Positions 46,485-58,140 of a DNA stretch of 64,000 nucleotides are shown here, piece after piece. Where the stretch lies: NCBI GenBank assembly GCA_902596665.1, contig CACJUN010000003.1, forward strand, positions 1 to 64,000, in the 5' to 3' direction. Every line of letters starts with the position of its first letter. Position 1 is the first letter of the stretch. This DNA comes from an uncultured SAR86 cluster bacterium. GTDB lineage: Bacteria > Pseudomonadota > Gammaproteobacteria > Magnimaribacterales > AG-339-G14. The notes under the pieces are model-generated. The model saw only the letters and a list, made by a program, of their open reading frames with translations, was not told the origin of the DNA and did not search any database. The position numbers and the translations under genes were made by a program.

Positions 46485-47006
46485 ATGAAATTTACAGAAA
46501 AGAATTCTTTCACCAAAGAAGAACTTCAACTTTGCTCGAACGGAAAGCTATTTCATGAAAATGATGGAAAGCTTCCAAGTAGCAATATGCTGATGTTAGA
46601 TAGAATTACTTCAATATCAGAAGATCAGGGTAATTACTCAAATGGACTAATAGAGGCAGAACTTGATATCAATGAGAATCTTTGGTTTTTTGATTGTCAT
46701 TTTAAAGATGATCCAGTTATGCCCGGATGCTTAGGTTTGGACGCAATGTGGCAAATTTTAGGGTTTTATTTACTTTGGTCTGGGAATCATGGAATAGGAA
46801 GAGCTCTTGGTGCCGGGCAGGTAAAATTTTATGGTCAAGTGCTTCCTCATGCTAAAACGGTTAAATATGAGATTCATGTAAAAAGAATGCTATCAACAAA
46901 AACTGTTCTTGGAGTTGCGGACGGATTAATGTACGTTGATGGGAAGGAAATTTATTCAGCGAAGAACTTAAAAGTTGGGCTTTTTGAGAACCCTGGTAAT
47001 TTTTGA
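46485..47006 (+). CDS. fabA: 3-hydroxydecanoyl-ACP dehydratase/isomerase FabA
   Basis: Makes and isomerises the C10 enoyl-ACP that starts unsaturated fatty acid synthesis. 173 residues from ATG 46485 (172 in E. coli); a TTG directly before it is rejected because it leaves no ribosome-binding spacing. The catalytic H72 lies in [13 protein letters not shown], and D86 in [10 protein letters not shown], the FabA-specific motif. Directly overlaps fabB. Confidence 0.97.
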   Translation: MKFTEKNSFTKEELQLCSNGKLFHENDGKLPSSNMLMLDRITSISEDQGNYSNGLIEAELDINENLWFFDCHFKDDPVMPGCLGLDAMWQILGFYLLWSGNHGIGRALGAGQVKFYGQVLPHAKTVKYEIHVKRMLSTKTVLGVADGLMYVDGKEIYSAKNLKVGLFENPGNF

Positions 47007-48232
47007 TGAGTACTTTAAAAAGAGCAGTAATAACAGGAATTGGTGCCATATCTTGCATAGGTAGCAATATTTCTGAAATAACGAAATCTCTTAAATCGGG
47101 TACATCAGGGATACGTTTCAATGAATCATACAAAGAACTGGGTATGCGAAGTCATATTTCTGGCTCCATTAATTTAAATCTAAAGGATCTCATTGATAGA
47201 AAACATTTGAGATTTATGGGAGAAGCAGCAAGCTATGCCTATTTAAGTGCTGCAGAGGCTATAAAAGACTCAGGCTTGGATCTATCAAGGTTTTCTTCAC
47301 TAGACGTTGGGGTCATTGCAGGTTCCGGTGGAGCATCTTCTAGAAGCCAGGTTGAAGCAGCAGATATAGTTAAGAGCAAAGGAGTTAAAAGAATAGGACC
47401 TTATAGAGTTACTCAAACAATGGGAAACACCGTTTCAGCAGCTCTTGCAACTTTTTTTGGCATCAAAGGGGTGAATTTCTCTATTTCCTCTGCATGCTCA
47501 ACAAGCGCACATTGTATTGGATCAGCTCTGGAACAAATTCAATTGGGAAAACAAAAAATAATATTAGCTGGTGGCGCTGAAGATGAGCATTGGACAATGT
47601 CTAGTATGTTTGATGCCATGGGAGCGCTGTCTTCTGCATATAATGAGAGTCCTGAGAAAGCATCAAGGCCTTTTGATAAAGACAGAGATGGTTTTGTTAT
47701 AGCTGGAGGAGCGGGCATGCTCGTCGTTGAAGAATTAGATCATGCTCTAGAAAGAAACGCTGATATTTATGCTGAAATTACTGGATATGGAGCAACTTCT
47801 GATGGAGATGATATGGTCCATCCATCCGGAGAAGGAGCAACTAATTGCATGCTAATGGCTGTTGAAATGCATGGAAAAGATAATATTGATTATATTAATG
47901 CTCACGGAACTTCAACACCTGCTGGAGATCCTGTCGAGTTAGAATCTATAAAAAAGGTTTTCATAGATAAAATTCCTCCCATAAGCTCAACAAAATCTCA
48001 AACTGGACATACCCTCGGTGCCGCTGGGGCTTTAGAAAGTATTTTTTCACTATTAATGCTAAAAAACAGTTTTATATCAAAAACCCTTAATCTTTCTAGC
48101 TCGATTGATGAAGGTGAAGGTTTAGACTTAGTTTCAGAAGTCAGAGATCAGGACTTGGATGCTGTAATGAATAATAGCTTTGGCTTTGGGGGAACTAACG
48201 TTAGTTTAGTTTTTGAAAAGTTAAAATCCTAA
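47006..48232 (+). CDS. fabB: 3-oxoacyl-ACP synthase I FabB
   Basis: Elongates the cis-3-decenoyl-ACP made by FabA, fixing the unsaturated branch. The 408 residues have the catalytic C164 ([10 protein letters not shown]) with two histidines, in [13 protein letters not shown] (about 299) and [12 protein letters not shown] (about 334). The ATG overlaps the fabA stop as TGATG, so TTG 47003 is not needed. The fabA-fabB pair is the classic gammaproteobacterial unsaturated fatty acid operon. No FabR or FadR site is evident. Confidence 0.97.
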   Translation: MSTLKRAVITGIGAISCIGSNISEITKSLKSGTSGIRFNESYKELGMRSHISGSINLNLKDLIDRKHLRFMGEAASYAYLSAAEAIKDSGLDLSRFSSLDVGVIAGSGGASSRSQVEAADIVKSKGVKRIGPYRVTQTMGNTVSAALATFFGIKGVNFSISSACSTSAHCIGSALEQIQLGKQKIILAGGAEDEHWTMSSMFDAMGALSSAYNESPEKASRPFDKDRDGFVIAGGAGMLVVEELDHALERNADIYAEITGYGATSDGDDMVHPSGEGATNCMLMAVEMHGKDNIDYINAHGTSTPAGDPVELESIKKVFIDKIPPISSTKSQTGHTLGAAGALESIFSLLMLKNSFISKTLNLSSSIDEGEGLDLVSEVRDQDLDAVMNNSFGFGGTNVSLVFEKLKS

Positions 48233-48660
48233 AAAGGAATTTCATCGTCTATGAGCCCCTCCTCAGGTTGAGGACTAGAGCTATTCATCTGAGGGCTCTG
48301 ATCCATATTATCTTCAGATCTTCGTCCTCCTAACATTTGCATTTCTCTCCCAATAATCTCTGTTGTATATCTCTTATTTCCTTGATCGTCTTCCCAATCT
48401 CTTGTTCTTAATGATCCCTCAATATAGACAGAAGAACCTTTTTTTAAATACTCCCCACAAACTTCTGCAATTCTTCTAAAAAAAACAACTCTATGCCACT
48501 CAGTTTTTTCCTTTTTTTCTCCAGTTTGATTATCATTCCAGCTTTCAGATGTAGCGATACTCAAATTTGCAACTGCATCTCCTCCCGCCGTATACCTCAT
48601 GTCAGGATCTTTCCCGAGATTACCAACTAATATAACCTTATTTATTCCGCTTCGAGCCAT
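48229..48660 (-). CDS. ssb: Single-stranded DNA-binding protein
   Basis: Coats single-stranded DNA in replication and repair and recruits partners, including chi, by its tail. 143 residues from ATG 48660: OB fold ([20 protein letters not shown] onwards), a short Gln/Ser/Pro-rich linker and the conserved acidic tip DDEIPF. The linker is much shorter than in E. coli SSB (178 residues). The frame is open to 48699, but the added residues are not SSB-like. Divergent from uvrA. Confidence 0.97.
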   Translation of the reverse strand: MARSGINKVILVGNLGKDPDMRYTAGGDAVANLSIATSESWNDNQTGEKKEKTEWHRVVFFRRIAEVCGEYLKKGSSVYIEGSLRTRDWEDDQGNKRYTTEIIGREMQMLGGRRSEDNMDQSPQMNSSSPQPEEGLIDDEIPF

Positions 48661-48721
48661 AATGCACCTTATTTTTAATGTAAATTCATTATAATCCATC
48701 TGAAAGACTATTTATAAATAA

Positions 48722-51535
48722 ATGAAAAATATCGAAGTCAAAGGTGCTAAACAGCACAATCTTAAAAACATCGATGTAATAATTCCTCGAGATAAACTTA
48801 CCGTCATTACAGGACTTTCTGGATCAGGAAAGTCTTCTTTAGCATTTGATACTTTATATGCTGAAGGTCAAAGAAGGTATGTTGAATCATTGTCTTCTTA
48901 TGCAAGACAATTTTTGTCAGTTATGGATAAGCCCGATGTTGATCATATAAATGGTTTGTCCCCCGCTATTTCAATAGAGCAAAAATCCACATCTCATAAT
49001 CCAAGGTCTACAGTTGGGACTGTTACTGAAATATATGACTATTTGAGGCTGCTTTATGCAAGGGTCGGCACGCCTTTTTGTCCGGATCATGGAATCTCCC
49101 TTGAATCTCAAAGCATCGATCAGATAGTCGATAAACTTTTTAAAGATGAGGAAAATGAGAGAGCTATTATCTTATGCCCTATAGTAAGCCAACAAAAAGG
49201 TGAGCACTTAATCCTACTTAACGACCTTAAGGTGAGAGGATTTATTAGGGCAAAAATTAATGGAGAAATCATTGATCTGGATAATCTCCCTCAACTTAAT
49301 AAAAATAAAAAACATGATATTGATATTGTCATTGATAGGCTATCTATTTCGAAGAAAAATAAATCAAGAATATCTGAATCAATAGAAACTGCGTTGAGAG
49401 AGTCGGATGGAATAGTAACTATCTCTTTCCTTGATGAATCTAAAAAAGACATAACATTTTCAACAAAAATGGCCTGCACCGAGTGTGGTTTCAGTATTGC
49501 TTCATTAGAACCTAGACTATTTTCTTTCAATAGCCCTTCTGGAGCTTGCGATGATTGCGATGGATTAGGTCAGAAGTCCCAAGTTGATAGAAGAAAAGTT
49601 ATTGTGAGACCTGAATTAAGCTTGAATCAAGGGGCAATTGAGGGATGGGATTCAAGTCAGATGTATCATCACTATCTTCTCAACAGGGTAGCAAAACACT
49701 ATGGCATTTCCTTGGACGAACCCTTCGAGGATTTATCTGAAAATATAAAAGAAAAAATACTGAATGGTAGTTCAGGGGAAATTATAGATTTTAGTTATGT
49801 TTCTAAAAGAGGGAATCTCAGAGAATCATTTAAACCTTTCGAAGGTGTGCTTAATAATATTGATAGAAGATTTAGAGAGAGTGAATCAGCTTTTTCTAGA
49901 GAGTATTTATCCAAATATATGACCAATACTGTTTGTATGTCATGTGAAGGCTCGAGATTAAATAAAGAGGCAAGATCTGTGAAGATAGATGATAAAGAGC
50001 TTTGGGATATAACAAACATGACCATTGATGATTGCCTTGATTTTTTTAATAACTTGAATTTAAAGGGCAAAAAGGGAGCAATTGCAGAGAAGGTAGTAAA
50101 AGAGCTGAAAGAAAGATTAAAATTTTTATCTGATGTCGGGCTTAATTATCTAACATTATCAAGAAGCGCCGAAACTTTGAGTGGAGGCGAAGCACAAAGA
50201 ATAAGACTTGCCAGTCAAATAGGTGCTGGGCTCGTTGGAGTTACATACATTCTTGATGAACCATCAATTGGCCTACACCAAAGAGATAATAAGAGACTTT
50301 TATCTACTTTGTTTAGATTAAAAGATTTAGGAAATACGGTTATCGTCGTTGAGCATGATAAAGAGACAATAGAATGTGCTGATCATATTATTGATATCGG
50401 TCCAGGGGCAGGTATTCATGGAGGGTTTGTCAGTTTTGCAGGCAATTATAAAGAAATCCTTAAGAAAGAAAGTTCCTTAACCGGACAATATTTATCCGGG
50501 AAAAAAGATATTAAGATTGATAAATTTGAGAAATCTGAAAAAGGTTCTCTTTGTATTAAGGGTTGTAATGGGAACAACCTCAAGAATGTTAATTTAAATT
50601 TACCTTTGGGAAAAATTATCAGCATTACTGGAGTTTCGGGTTCTGGAAAATCTACTCTGATTAATCAAACTTTATATCCTGCTTTGGCAAATAAGATTCA
50701 AAAATCTAACTATGACTGTCAAGAATTTGAAAATATTTCAGGTGAAAAAAAATTAGATAAAATTATTGAGATTAGTCAGTCCCCAATAGGAAGGACTCCA
50801 AGATCAAATCCTGTTACTTACACAGGAATATTCACGCCTATCAGAGAGCTGTTTTCAGAAACGGAAGAGGCAAGAGCTCGAGGCTATAAGCCGGGAAGGT
50901 TCAGCTTCAATGTTAAAGGTGGCAGATGTGAAACTTGTCAAGGAGATGGTTTAATTAAGGTAGAAATGCATTTTCTGCCTGACGTCTATGTTAAATGTGA
51001 TGTTTGTGATGGAAAAAGATATAACAAAGAAACGCTTGAGGTGAAATTCAAGGGGAAAAACATCTTTGAGGTTCTTGATATGAACGTTGAAGAATCCTTG
51101 AAATTTTTTGATTCGATTCCAACCATCAAAAGAAAATTACAAACTCTTTATGATGTGGGATTGAGTTATATAAAAATTGGCCAGCCCGCTACAACGTTAT
51201 CTGGAGGAGAAGCCCAAAGAGTAAAACTTGCTAAAGAGCTTGGCAAGGTAGCCACCGGGGATACTCTTTATCTATTAGACGAACCAACAACTGGTCTTCA
51301 TTTCCATGATGTAAACCTACTATTAAAAGTGATCAATAAATTGAATGAACAAGGCAATACTGTTGTCATTATCGAACATAACTTAGATGTGATTGTTAAT
51401 TCTGATTGGATAATAGATCTTGGCCCAGAAGGCGGATCGGGTGGCGGAGAAATTATTGGAGAAGGAACTCCAGAAGAAATTTCAAAAATTAAAAAATCTC
51501 ATACTGGGCGATTTCTGAAGGAAATGTTGAATTAA
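48722..51535 (+). CDS. uvrA: Excinuclease ABC subunit A
   Basis: Damage-recognition ATPase of nucleotide excision repair. The 937 residues (940 in E. coli) contain two ABC modules: Walker [10 protein letters not shown] (31-39) and GVSGSGKST (about 640), signatures LSGGEAQRI (about 487) and LSGGEAQRV (about 829), and Walker B segments [11 protein letters not shown] and [11 protein letters not shown]. Zinc-finger cysteines are present ([13 protein letters not shown] and the central [24 protein letters not shown] region, about 739-762). Divergent from ssb across 61 bp, the E. coli layout. Confidence 0.98.
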   Translation: MKNIEVKGAKQHNLKNIDVIIPRDKLTVITGLSGSGKSSLAFDTLYAEGQRRYVESLSSYARQFLSVMDKPDVDHINGLSPAISIEQKSTSHNPRSTVGTVTEIYDYLRLLYARVGTPFCPDHGISLESQSIDQIVDKLFKDEENERAIILCPIVSQQKGEHLILLNDLKVRGFIRAKINGEIIDLDNLPQLNKNKKHDIDIVIDRLSISKKNKSRISESIETALRESDGIVTISFLDESKKDITFSTKMACTECGFSIASLEPRLFSFNSPSGACDDCDGLGQKSQVDRRKVIVRPELSLNQGAIEGWDSSQMYHHYLLNRVAKHYGISLDEPFEDLSENIKEKILNGSSGEIIDFSYVSKRGNLRESFKPFEGVLNNIDRRFRESESAFSREYLSKYMTNTVCMSCEGSRLNKEARSVKIDDKELWDITNMTIDDCLDFFNNLNLKGKKGAIAEKVVKELKERLKFLSDVGLNYLTLSRSAETLSGGEAQRIRLASQIGAGLVGVTYILDEPSIGLHQRDNKRLLSTLFRLKDLGNTVIVVEHDKETIECADHIIDIGPGAGIHGGFVSFAGNYKEILKKESSLTGQYLSGKKDIKIDKFEKSEKGSLCIKGCNGNNLKNVNLNLPLGKIISITGVSGSGKSTLINQTLYPALANKIQKSNYDCQEFENISGEKKLDKIIEISQSPIGRTPRSNPVTYTGIFTPIRELFSETEEARARGYKPGRFSFNVKGGRCETCQGDGLIKVEMHFLPDVYVKCDVCDGKRYNKETLEVKFKGKNIFEVLDMNVEESLKFFDSIPTIKRKLQTLYDVGLSYIKIGQPATTLSGGEAQRVKLAKELGKVATGDTLYLLDEPTTGLHFHDVNLLLKVINKLNEQGNTVVIIEHNLDVIVNSDWIIDLGPEGGSGGGEIIGEGTPEEISKIKKSHTGRFLKEMLN

Positions 51536-51924
51536 TCTTCTTGAGATATCTCTTCAGAAGAATCCTCAGACTTATCGGTAAGCTCAACAAAAGCCATTGG
51601 GGCTGCGTCACCGGGTCTTGGTCCCATCTTAATAATTCTGAGATATCCGCCAGGTCTATCTTTAAATCTAGGTCCTAGGTCAGAGAAAAGTTTTCCAACC
51701 GCAGAATCATTTCTCAGTTTTGAAAAGGCTCTTCTTCTGTTGGCAACAGAATCTACTTTAGCCAATGTAACTAATGGCTCAAAGACACCTCTAAGTTCTT
51801 TTGCCTTTGGAACAGTGGTTTTTATAGATTCAGTCTCAATCAAAGAAATAACCATGTTTTTAAACATAGCTTTTCTCTGATCGCTTGTGCGACCAAATTT
51901 TCTTCCTGTTTTTTGGTGTCTCAT
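51532..51924 (-). CDS. rplQ: 50S ribosomal protein L17
   Basis: Large-subunit protein near the exit tunnel. The 130 residues begin [20 protein letters not shown] as usual (127 in E. coli), with a short acidic tail. Last gene of the alpha operon, 3 bp after rpoA. Its stop is shared with uvrA (TTAA, 51532-51535). Confidence 0.98.
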   Translation of the reverse strand: MRHQKTGRKFGRTSDQRKAMFKNMVISLIETESIKTTVPKAKELRGVFEPLVTLAKVDSVANRRRAFSKLRNDSAVGKLFSDLGPRFKDRPGGYLRIIKMGPRPGDAAPMAFVELTDKSEDSSEEISQED

Positions 51925-51927
51925 CTA

Positions 51928-52920
51928 TTAACCTTCAACATTTGACGGGGGCCAATTCTCGAGTTCTAAACCTAAAGATAATCCTCTAGCTGCTAGAACT
52001 TCTTTGATTTCATTAAGTGACTTTCTACCTAGATTAGGAGTTCTTAAAAGATCAGATTCCTTTCGGGTTACTAAGTCACCAATATAATGGATCTTCTCTA
52101 CTTTTAAGCAATTAGCTGATCTCACTGTTAATTCGAGTTCATCTACAGGCCTCAGCATAATTGGATCAACAGGAGGAGTTTCATCTTCCTCAGGTTCTTC
52201 GGTTTCAAACCCTAATTCAGCAAAAGCCATTAATTGTCTTTGTAAAATAGTCGCTGCTAACCTCACAATCTCTTCAGGATCGATTGTTCCATTGGTTTCA
52301 ACCTCAAGAATAAGCTTGTCTAGGTCAGTTCTATTTTCTACCCTTGCATTTTCAACTGAATAAGAAACTTTTTTAATTGGACTGTATGAAGCATCAATCT
52401 TTAGTGAGCCAACCTCAGTATCTTCGCTCTCAGCCAAAGCTATGATATCTACAGGAACATAACCCCTTCCCTTGGTAACTTTTGCCGTCATCTCGAGGGA
52501 GCCTTTGTCAGCGAGAGTAGCAACTACGTGATCAGGATTTACAATCTCAACTCCAGCAGGAAGTTCAAAATCACTACCTTTGATATCTCCTGATCCTGAC
52601 TTATTCACTGATATTTCGACTTCTTCTTGATCTGAAAGTCTTACAGAAAGACCTTTTAAATTTAAAAGGATATTAATGACATCCTCTTTAACTCCGTCAA
52701 TAGAGCCAAACTCGTGGAGAACCCCATTAATTTTTGCTTCTGAAACCGCTGCACCGGGGATTGAAGATAAAATTATCCTTCTTAGAGCATTTCCCAAGGT
52801 ATGTCCAAAGCCTCTTTCAAGAGGTTCTAATACTATTTTTGAATTATTTGAATCAACTTCTTCTACCAAAATTTCTTTGGGAGTTAAGAAGTCTTTGATC
52901 ATATCGAAATTATCTGTCAT
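51928..52920 (-). CDS. rpoA: RNA polymerase alpha subunit
   Basis: Scaffold for RNA polymerase assembly; its C-terminal domain contacts UP elements and activators. The 330 residues (329 in E. coli) show [20 protein letters not shown] (32-51) in the N-terminal domain, an acidic linker ([12 protein letters not shown]), and the C-terminal domain with [20 protein letters not shown] and the DNA-contact region [20 protein letters not shown]. Confidence 0.98.
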   Translation of the reverse strand: MTDNFDMIKDFLTPKEILVEEVDSNNSKIVLEPLERGFGHTLGNALRRIILSSIPGAAVSEAKINGVLHEFGSIDGVKEDVINILLNLKGLSVRLSDQEEVEISVNKSGSGDIKGSDFELPAGVEIVNPDHVVATLADKGSLEMTAKVTKGRGYVPVDIIALAESEDTEVGSLKIDASYSPIKKVSYSVENARVENRTDLDKLILEVETNGTIDPEEIVRLAATILQRQLMAFAELGFETEEPEEDETPPVDPIMLRPVDELELTVRSANCLKVEKIHYIGDLVTRKESDLLRTPNLGRKSLNEIKEVLAARGLSLGLELENWPPSNVEG

Positions 52921-52938
52921 AGAATATCCTCTTTAAAA

Positions 52939-53559
52939 TTATCTTGAATAGAGCTCAACAATAAAACTTTCATTAATTTCACTGCTAAGCAAATCTCTGT
53001 CTGGAGTGTTTTTGTAAATGCCTGAAAAGTTATCGTGGTTAACCTCAATCCATTCACAAGGCTCTCTTGTTTTAAAAATCTCAAAAGATTGAGAAATTCT
53101 TTTTTGATTTCTTGATTTCTCAGAAATACTTATCTCATCTCCTTCCGCCACTTGATAAGAAGGAATGTTTACTTTTTTTCCATTAACCAAAACTGACTTA
53201 TGATTAACCAATTGTCTTGCTTCGGCACGAGTAGCAGCAAATCCCATTCTATAGACCACGTTATCCAATCTAGCCTCCAAAAATTGAAGGAGATTTGTTC
53301 CTGTCTCGCCTCTGCTGCTAGCTGCAGCCTTGTAGTAATTTCTAAATTGTCTTTCTAAAACTCCATACATTCTTTTTACTTTTTGCTTTTCTCTCAACTG
53401 CAAACCATAGTCTGAAGTTCTTATTCTTTTTGCTCCATGGTGTCCGGGAGGATTTTCAGATCTGATTTTGGATTCGTATGACCTATATCCACTTGTTAAA
53501 AGCAGATCAGTACCTTCCCTACGAGATAATTTATTTCTTGGTCCTCTATATCTTGCCAC
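52939..53559 (-). CDS. rpsD: 30S ribosomal protein S4 (GTG start)
   Basis: Primary 16S rRNA binder; in E. coli also the translational repressor of the alpha operon. From GTG 53559 the protein is [20 protein letters not shown] onwards and exactly 206 residues, the E. coli length. The longer open frame (to 53595) would overlap rpsK by 35 nt with no S4-like residues, so GTG is preferred. The S4 RNA-binding domain ([20 protein letters not shown]) is near 92-111. Confidence 0.96.
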   Translation of the reverse strand: MARYRGPRNKLSRREGTDLLLTSGYRSYESKIRSENPPGHHGAKRIRTSDYGLQLREKQKVKRMYGVLERQFRNYYKAAASSRGETGTNLLQFLEARLDNVVYRMGFAATRAEARQLVNHKSVLVNGKKVNIPSYQVAEGDEISISEKSRNQKRISQSFEIFKTREPCEWIEVNHDNFSGIYKNTPDRDLLSSEINESFIVELYSR

Positions 53560-53560
53560 T

Positions 53561-53947
53561 TTACACCCTTCTCTTTTTAGGAGGACGACACCCATTGTGA
53601 GGAATAGGAGTTACATCCGAAATTTTTGTAATCTTAAAACCGCAACCATTCAAAGCTCTTACCGCTGATTCTCGACCTGCTCCAGGTCCGGAAACTTCAA
53701 TTTCCAAATTGTTTATTCCAAAGTTTTTAGCAGCATCTCCAGCTTTGGAAGCTGCTACCTGAGCCGCAAAAGGAGTACTTTTTCTTGATCCTTTAAAACC
53801 TGATCCACCAGCGCTTGCCCAAGTTAAAGTATTTCCCTGTTTGTCCGTAATATTAATGATGGTGTTATTAAATGTAGCGTATATGTGCGCAACAGCATCA
53901 TTGTATGTTCGACTATTTTTTTTAGATTTTGTCCCTTGTTTTGCCAT
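53561..53947 (-). CDS. rpsK: 30S ribosomal protein S11
   Basis: Platform protein near the mRNA exit. 128 residues (129 in E. coli): [20 protein letters not shown] (22-41) and the C-terminal [15 protein letters not shown] are diagnostic. It lies between rpsM (2-bp gap) and rpsD (1-bp gap). Confidence 0.98.
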   Translation of the reverse strand: MAKQGTKSKKNSRTYNDAVAHIYATFNNTIINITDKQGNTLTWASAGGSGFKGSRKSTPFAAQVAASKAGDAAKNFGINNLEIEVSGPGAGRESAVRALNGCGFKITKISDVTPIPHNGCRPPKKRRV

Positions 53948-53949
53948 AT

Positions 53950-54306
53950 TTATCTTCTAATAGGTTTTCTAGGCCCTTTTCTGGTTCTAGCGTTAGTTTT
54001 TGTTCTTTGTCCTCTAACAGGTAAATGTTTCCTATGTCTCATTCCTCTCAAAGTTCCTAAATCCATAAGTCTTTTAATATTGGTACTTATTTCTCTTCTT
54101 AAATCTCCTTCTACAAGAAACTCATTTACAGCTTTTCGAAGTTTTTCTAAATCTTCCTCGCTTAAACTTCCGATCAAGGAGGTTTTTTCAATGCCTAATT
54201 GATCACAAATAGTCAACGCTCTAGTTCTGCCGATACCGAAAATATGAGTTAAAGAAACCCAAGCTTGTTTTTTATCTGGAATATTTACACCTGCTACCCT
54301 AGCCAT
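53950..54306 (-). CDS. rpsM: 30S ribosomal protein S13
   Basis: Head protein contacting 16S rRNA and the P-site tRNA with its basic tail. Exactly 118 residues as in E. coli; [20 protein letters not shown] at the start and [16 protein letters not shown] at the end. It follows rpmJ after 5 bp, so there is no room for the S4-regulated pseudoknot leader seen in E. coli. Confidence 0.98.
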   Translation of the reverse strand: MARVAGVNIPDKKQAWVSLTHIFGIGRTRALTICDQLGIEKTSLIGSLSEEDLEKLRKAVNEFLVEGDLRREISTNIKRLMDLGTLRGMRHRKHLPVRGQRTKTNARTRKGPRKPIRR

Positions 54307-54311
54307 ATTTA

Positions 54312-54425
54312 CTAACCCTGCCTCTGTTTATGTTTTGGTTCAATGCAGATGACAAAAACGGTGCCGCGTCTTTTGATTATCTTGCAATCCTTACACATTT
54401 TTTTTACTGAAGCTCTTACTTTCAT
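54312..54425 (-). CDS. rpmJ: 50S ribosomal protein L36 (zinc-binding form)
   Basis: A 37-residue large-subunit protein. It reads [20 protein letters not shown] and continues to a TAG at 54312, with the zinc ligands C11, C14, C27 and H32 all present. It lies between secY and rpsM, its usual place, 2 bp after the secY stop. Retention of all four ligands means ribosome assembly depends on zinc at this protein. Confidence 0.96.
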   Translation of the reverse strand: MKVRASVKKMCKDCKIIKRRGTVFVICIEPKHKQRQG

Positions 54426-54427
54426 AA

Positions 54428-55735
54428 TTACCTTCTATAATTTTTTAAATTAGCTTTTTTCATTAAAGACTCATATTGACTAGATAAAAGGTGCGATTGT
54501 ACCTGAGCCATGAAGTCCATGACTACTACCACAGCAATTAAAAGTGATGTTCCCCCAAGATAAAAAGGTACATTTGCAGAAACAATTAAGAATTGAGGAA
54601 GTAAACATACTGCGATCATGTATATTGATCCCCACACTGTTAATCTAGACATTACACTATCAATGTAGCCTTCTGTTTGATCGCCAGGTCTTATTCCGGG
54701 CAAGAATCCTCCAGATCTTTTTAGATTATCCGAAATATCTTTTGCCGGAAATTGTATGGCGGTGTAAAAGAAACAGAAATAAGCTATCAAAACAGCAAAA
54801 ACTATTACATACAAAGGTTGCCCGGGACTTAAAGCCAAGGATATTTCTTGCAACCACTCAAAACCTTCAGATTGTCCAAACCAGGTACTAATTGAGGCTG
54901 GAAAAAGAACTATCGATGAAGCAAAGATCGCAGGAATTACTCCTGACATATTTACTTTCAAAGGAACATGAGATGATTGACCCATAGCCATCTGGTTACC
55001 GATTTGCCTCTTAGCATAATTAACCGAAACTCTTCTTTGTGCCCTTTCTACCCAAACAATAAAAGCAATAGCCAATATTGCGAGAAGAGCTACAGATAAA
55101 AGTACAATTAAGTTAATTTCTCCTTGTCTAGCTCCTTCAAATGACTGGCCTATTGCTCTTGGCAATCCAGAAACAATACTGGCAAAAATAATAAGAGATA
55201 TTCCATTTCCGATGCCTCTCTCATTTACCTGTTCCCCAAGCCATACCAAAAACATTGTTCCAGTAACAAAAGAAATAACTGCAGTAACAATAAACATATT
55301 TCCAGGAGTGCTAGCTAGCCCTTGACTCGATAATGCTATCGCAAAACCACTCGATTGAATGATTGCAAGCCCTAAAGTACCCAGGCGAACATAGTTGGTC
55401 CTTTTTCTTCTTCCAACTTCCCCTTCCTGTCTAAACATTTTTTTTAGACTTGGAGTTGTGGCCTCTAATAGATTCATCACAATAGCCGCAGTGATGTAAG
55501 GAACAACATTTAAAGCCATGATGCTCATTCTTTCTAGCGCGCCTCCAGAAAACATATTAAATAAACCTAGAAGAGTTCCTTGATTTTGATCAAATAAAGA
55601 AGAAAGTTTCATAGGATCAATGCCTGGAACAGGAATATGGGTTCCAATCCTATAAATAATTATTGCGTAAAGAACAAATCTAAGCCTTGCCCAAAGTTCA
55701 GACAATCCAGATGATTTGGCTGGATTTCTAGCCAC
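54428..55735 (-). CDS. secY: Preprotein translocase subunit SecY
   Basis: Channel of the Sec translocon in the inner membrane. The 435 residues (443 in E. coli) have ten hydrophobic helices. The start has [22 protein letters not shown]2 begins in the [20 protein letters not shown] region (about 64-83), and the cytoplasmic loop carries [21 protein letters not shown] (about 235). Overlaps rplO by 8 nt. Confidence 0.98.
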   Translation of the reverse strand: MARNPAKSSGLSELWARLRFVLYAIIIYRIGTHIPVPGIDPMKLSSLFDQNQGTLLGLFNMFSGGALERMSIMALNVVPYITAAIVMNLLEATTPSLKKMFRQEGEVGRRKRTNYVRLGTLGLAIIQSSGFAIALSSQGLASTPGNMFIVTAVISFVTGTMFLVWLGEQVNERGIGNGISLIIFASIVSGLPRAIGQSFEGARQGEINLIVLLSVALLAILAIAFIVWVERAQRRVSVNYAKRQIGNQMAMGQSSHVPLKVNMSGVIPAIFASSIVLFPASISTWFGQSEGFEWLQEISLALSPGQPLYVIVFAVLIAYFCFFYTAIQFPAKDISDNLKRSGGFLPGIRPGDQTEGYIDSVMSRLTVWGSIYMIAVCLLPQFLIVSANVPFYLGGTSLLIAVVVVMDFMAQVQSHLLSSQYESLMKKANLKNYRR

Positions 55736-56165
55736 TTATAATTTCTCCACCTAATTTATTAATTAATTCCTCAACAGATTTAGAAACGGACAAACCCTCA
55801 ATCTTCACTGTTTTTGTCAATTCGCCGCCGTTAATGATCTTCACTTTTTTTATCTTGTTTGAAATGATTTTATTTTTCTTCAAAACCTCTAAAGTAATAT
55901 GATCTTCAGCAAGCTTTTCTATATCTCTGAGTTTTATATGTGTACTGTATGGTTTTTGTCTAGAAGTGAATCCAAACTTTGGAAGTCTTTGTTGGATAGG
56001 CATTTGACCTCCCTCAAATCCAGGTCTTATTGAAGCTCCAGATCTTGCCTTTTGACCTTTATGACCTCTTCCTGATGTTTTTCCTGAGCCAGATCCTGTT
56101 CCTCTACCAATACGCTTAGAGACTTTATTTTTATTTGTTCTTTGAAGATTATTAAGTTTTAGCAT
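55728..56165 (-). CDS. rplO: 50S ribosomal protein L15
   Basis: Late-assembly large-subunit protein. 145 residues (144 in E. coli); the glycine- and lysine-rich N-terminal RIGRGTGSGSGKTSGRGHKG (18-37) and FEGGQMPIQQRLPKFGF (about 49-65) are diagnostic. Directly follows rpmD. Confidence 0.98.
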   Translation of the reverse strand: MLKLNNLQRTNKNKVSKRIGRGTGSGSGKTSGRGHKGQKARSGASIRPGFEGGQMPIQQRLPKFGFTSRQKPYSTHIKLRDIEKLAEDHITLEVLKKNKIISNKIKKVKIINGGELTKTVKIEGLSVSKSVEELINKLGGEIISG

Positions 56166-56348
56166 TTAATCTAAGACCTCCAGCAGATGATGGGCTTTCT
56201 TGATCATGCCTAGATTTTCAGGCGTGTTTTGAACCTCAACTACTTGATTAATTTTTTTTAATCCCAATCCTCTTACGGAGAGCCTCTGATTTTTCATCGA
56301 GCCTGCTAAACCTCTCTTTAATTTAACTCTAATCATTTCGGTAGACAT
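56166..56348 (-). CDS. rpmD: 50S ribosomal protein L30
   Basis: Small large-subunit protein of 60 residues (59 in E. coli), with IRVKLKRGLAGSMKNQRLSV near the start and the family core LGLKKINQVVEVQNTP. It lies 9 bp after rpsE in the standard spc order. Confidence 0.96.
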   Translation of the reverse strand: MSTEMIRVKLKRGLAGSMKNQRLSVRGLGLKKINQVVEVQNTPENLGMIKKAHHLLEVLD

Positions 56349-56357
56349 TTCTTCCTC

Positions 56358-56840
56358 TTAAGATCTCCTTTCTGCAACCTGTTCCGGTGATTCAACGCTT
56401 GCTAATCCCTTCACAGTCGCTCTAACAACATTAATAGGATTGGTTGAGCCATATGTTTTTGCTAATACATCTTTAATGCCAGCCAACTCAAGGACAGCTC
56501 GCATCGCACCACCTGCAATGACTCCAGTACCTGGAGAAGCCGGTTGCATATAAACAGTGGAACTTCCATGAGTTGATTTAACTGGGTAATGGAGAGTAGA
56601 ACCTTTAAGTTCAATCTTGATCATATTTTTTCTAGCATTTTCTAATGCTTTTTGAATGGCCATAGGAACTTCTCTGGCCTTTCCTCTTCCGAAACCAACC
56701 TTGCCAGCTCCATCTCCCACGACGGTAAGAGCTGTGAACCCAAAGATTCTTCCGCCTTTTACAACTTTTGCTACTCTATTAACTCCTACAAGTTTTTCTT
56801 CTAGAGCTTCGTTACTAAACTGATCTATATTTTCTTCCAT
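56358..56840 (-). CDS. rpsE: 30S ribosomal protein S5
   Basis: Decoding-fidelity protein at the mRNA entry. 160 residues (167 in E. coli): the double-stranded RNA-binding-like domain with [19 protein letters not shown] (27-45) and [17 protein letters not shown] (50-66), then the C-terminal domain with [20 protein letters not shown]. Confidence 0.98.
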   Translation of the reverse strand: MEENIDQFSNEALEEKLVGVNRVAKVVKGGRIFGFTALTVVGDGAGKVGFGRGKAREVPMAIQKALENARKNMIKIELKGSTLHYPVKSTHGSSTVYMQPASPGTGVIAGGAMRAVLELAGIKDVLAKTYGSTNPINVVRATVKGLASVESPEQVAERRS

Positions 56841-56846
56841 AATTCC

Positions 56847-57197
56847 TCAAAATTCTAAGCCCGCTTCACGTGCAGATTCAGCAAGACTCTTTACACGACC
56901 ATGATATTTATATCCCGATCTATCAAACGTAACCTTTTTAATACCTTTCTCCATAGCTCTTTTAGCAACCAATTCTCCGACTTTCTTTGCAGCTTCTTGA
57001 TTTCCACCTTTATCAAGTTTTGCTTCTTTATCTGCAGAAGAAGCATGCGCAAGAACTTCTTTTCCATCAGGAGAAAAAACTTGTGCATAAATCTGATTGT
57101 TGGATCTAAAAATAGATAACCTATGATTACTCATTTCTTTAGTCTTAGATCTAAGTTTTCTAGATCTTCTTTGTCTTGCGGTAAATTTATCACTCAT
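56847..57197 (-). CDS. rplR: 50S ribosomal protein L18
   Basis: 5S rRNA-binding protein of the central protuberance. 116 residues (117 in E. coli): basic N-terminus ([16 protein letters not shown]), [16 protein letters not shown] (27-42) and the C-terminal [20 protein letters not shown]. It acts with L5, encoded at 58458-59000. Confidence 0.98.
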   Translation of the reverse strand: MSDKFTARQRRSRKLRSKTKEMSNHRLSIFRSNNQIYAQVFSPDGKEVLAHASSADKEAKLDKGGNQEAAKKVGELVAKRAMEKGIKKVTFDRSGYKYHGRVKSLAESAREAGLEF

Positions 57198-57199
57198 GC

Positions 57200-57733
57200 T
57201 TAAGCCTTCTTAGATTCTTTACGTTTGATTCTTTCTTCGGCATATTTAACACCTTTACCTTTATAAGGTTCTGGAGGTCTAAATGATCTAATTTTTGCAG
57301 CAGTTTCTCCTAAAAGTTGCTTATTAGCTGACTTTAAAATAACTTCAGTTTGAGATGGCACGTCGGCGTTTACCCCTTCAGGCAGTTGGTAAATTACTGG
57401 ATGAGAGAATCCTAGTGAGAGTTCCAATTTATCTCCAGAAAGCTTTGCTCTGTAACCAACACCATTAATTTCTAATTTTTTTTCGAAACCGTCTGAAACT
57501 CCTTTAATCATATTTATTGCTAAAGCCCTCATTGTCCCTACCATTGCGACAGATTCCTTTGTTTCTTCTTTAGGAGCAAACAATAGTTCTTTATCGGGAG
57601 TGGTAGCTAGCACTGACGGATGAATAGACATAGATAAGTCTCCGTTCTTACCCGAAACTTTAAGTAAGTTTTCAGCAAGAGATATTTCTATACCTTCTTG
57701 AATTGGAATTGGTCTTTCTGTGTTTCTAGCCAT
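57200..57733 (-). CDS. rplF: 50S ribosomal protein L6
   Basis: Large-subunit protein near the sarcin-ricin loop. Exactly 177 residues as in E. coli; two similar domains, with the C-terminal signature [20 protein letters not shown] (about 153-172). Confidence 0.98.
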   Translation of the reverse strand: MARNTERPIPIQEGIEISLAENLLKVSGKNGDLSMSIHPSVLATTPDKELLFAPKEETKESVAMVGTMRALAINMIKGVSDGFEKKLEINGVGYRAKLSGDKLELSLGFSHPVIYQLPEGVNADVPSQTEVILKSANKQLLGETAAKIRSFRPPEPYKGKGVKYAEERIKRKESKKA

Positions 57734-57735
57734 GA

Positions 57736-58131
57736 TTAAAATACAGTGCAGATTAATTCTCCGCCTACCCCATGTTCTCTAGCTTCTTTGTCTGTCAAAA
57801 CTCCTTTACTTGTTGTAATGATTCCGACTCCTAAACCATTTCTGACAGAAGGAATTTCTTTTGATGAAAAGTATTTTCTTAATCCAGGTTTGCTTATCCT
57901 TTTCAATTCTCTGATAACCGGCGATTCTTGATGGTATTTAAGGGAAACTAAAATAGTTTTTTTGCTTTCCTCACCCTCAATCTTAAAAGATGATATGAAT
58001 CCTTCTTTTTCTAACACTGAGCAAATGGCATTTTTAATTTTGGATGATGAAAAGCTTACCGTTGCATGCCCTCTAGCTTGAGCATTCATCACTCTAGAAA
58101 TCATGTCAGAAATTGGATCTTGCATACTCAT
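57736..58131 (-). CDS. rpsH: 30S ribosomal protein S8
   Basis: 16S rRNA binder of the central domain; in E. coli it represses the spc operon at the rplX-rplE region. 131 residues (130 in E. coli): QDPISDMISRVMNAQ (4-18) and the C-terminal GVGIITTSKGVLTDKEAREH. Whether an S8 target is kept in the spc message cannot be told by eye. Confidence 0.98.
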   Translation of the reverse strand: MSMQDPISDMISRVMNAQARGHATVSFSSSKIKNAICSVLEKEGFISSFKIEGEESKKTILVSLKYHQESPVIRELKRISKPGLRKYFSSKEIPSVRNGLGVGIITTSKGVLTDKEAREHGVGGELICTVF

Positions 58132-58140
58132 TGATAACCT

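Noticed and set aside
48661-48699. Longer ssb start
   Set aside because: SSB proteins begin MARSGINK; the added 13 residues fall in the promoter region shared with uvrA.
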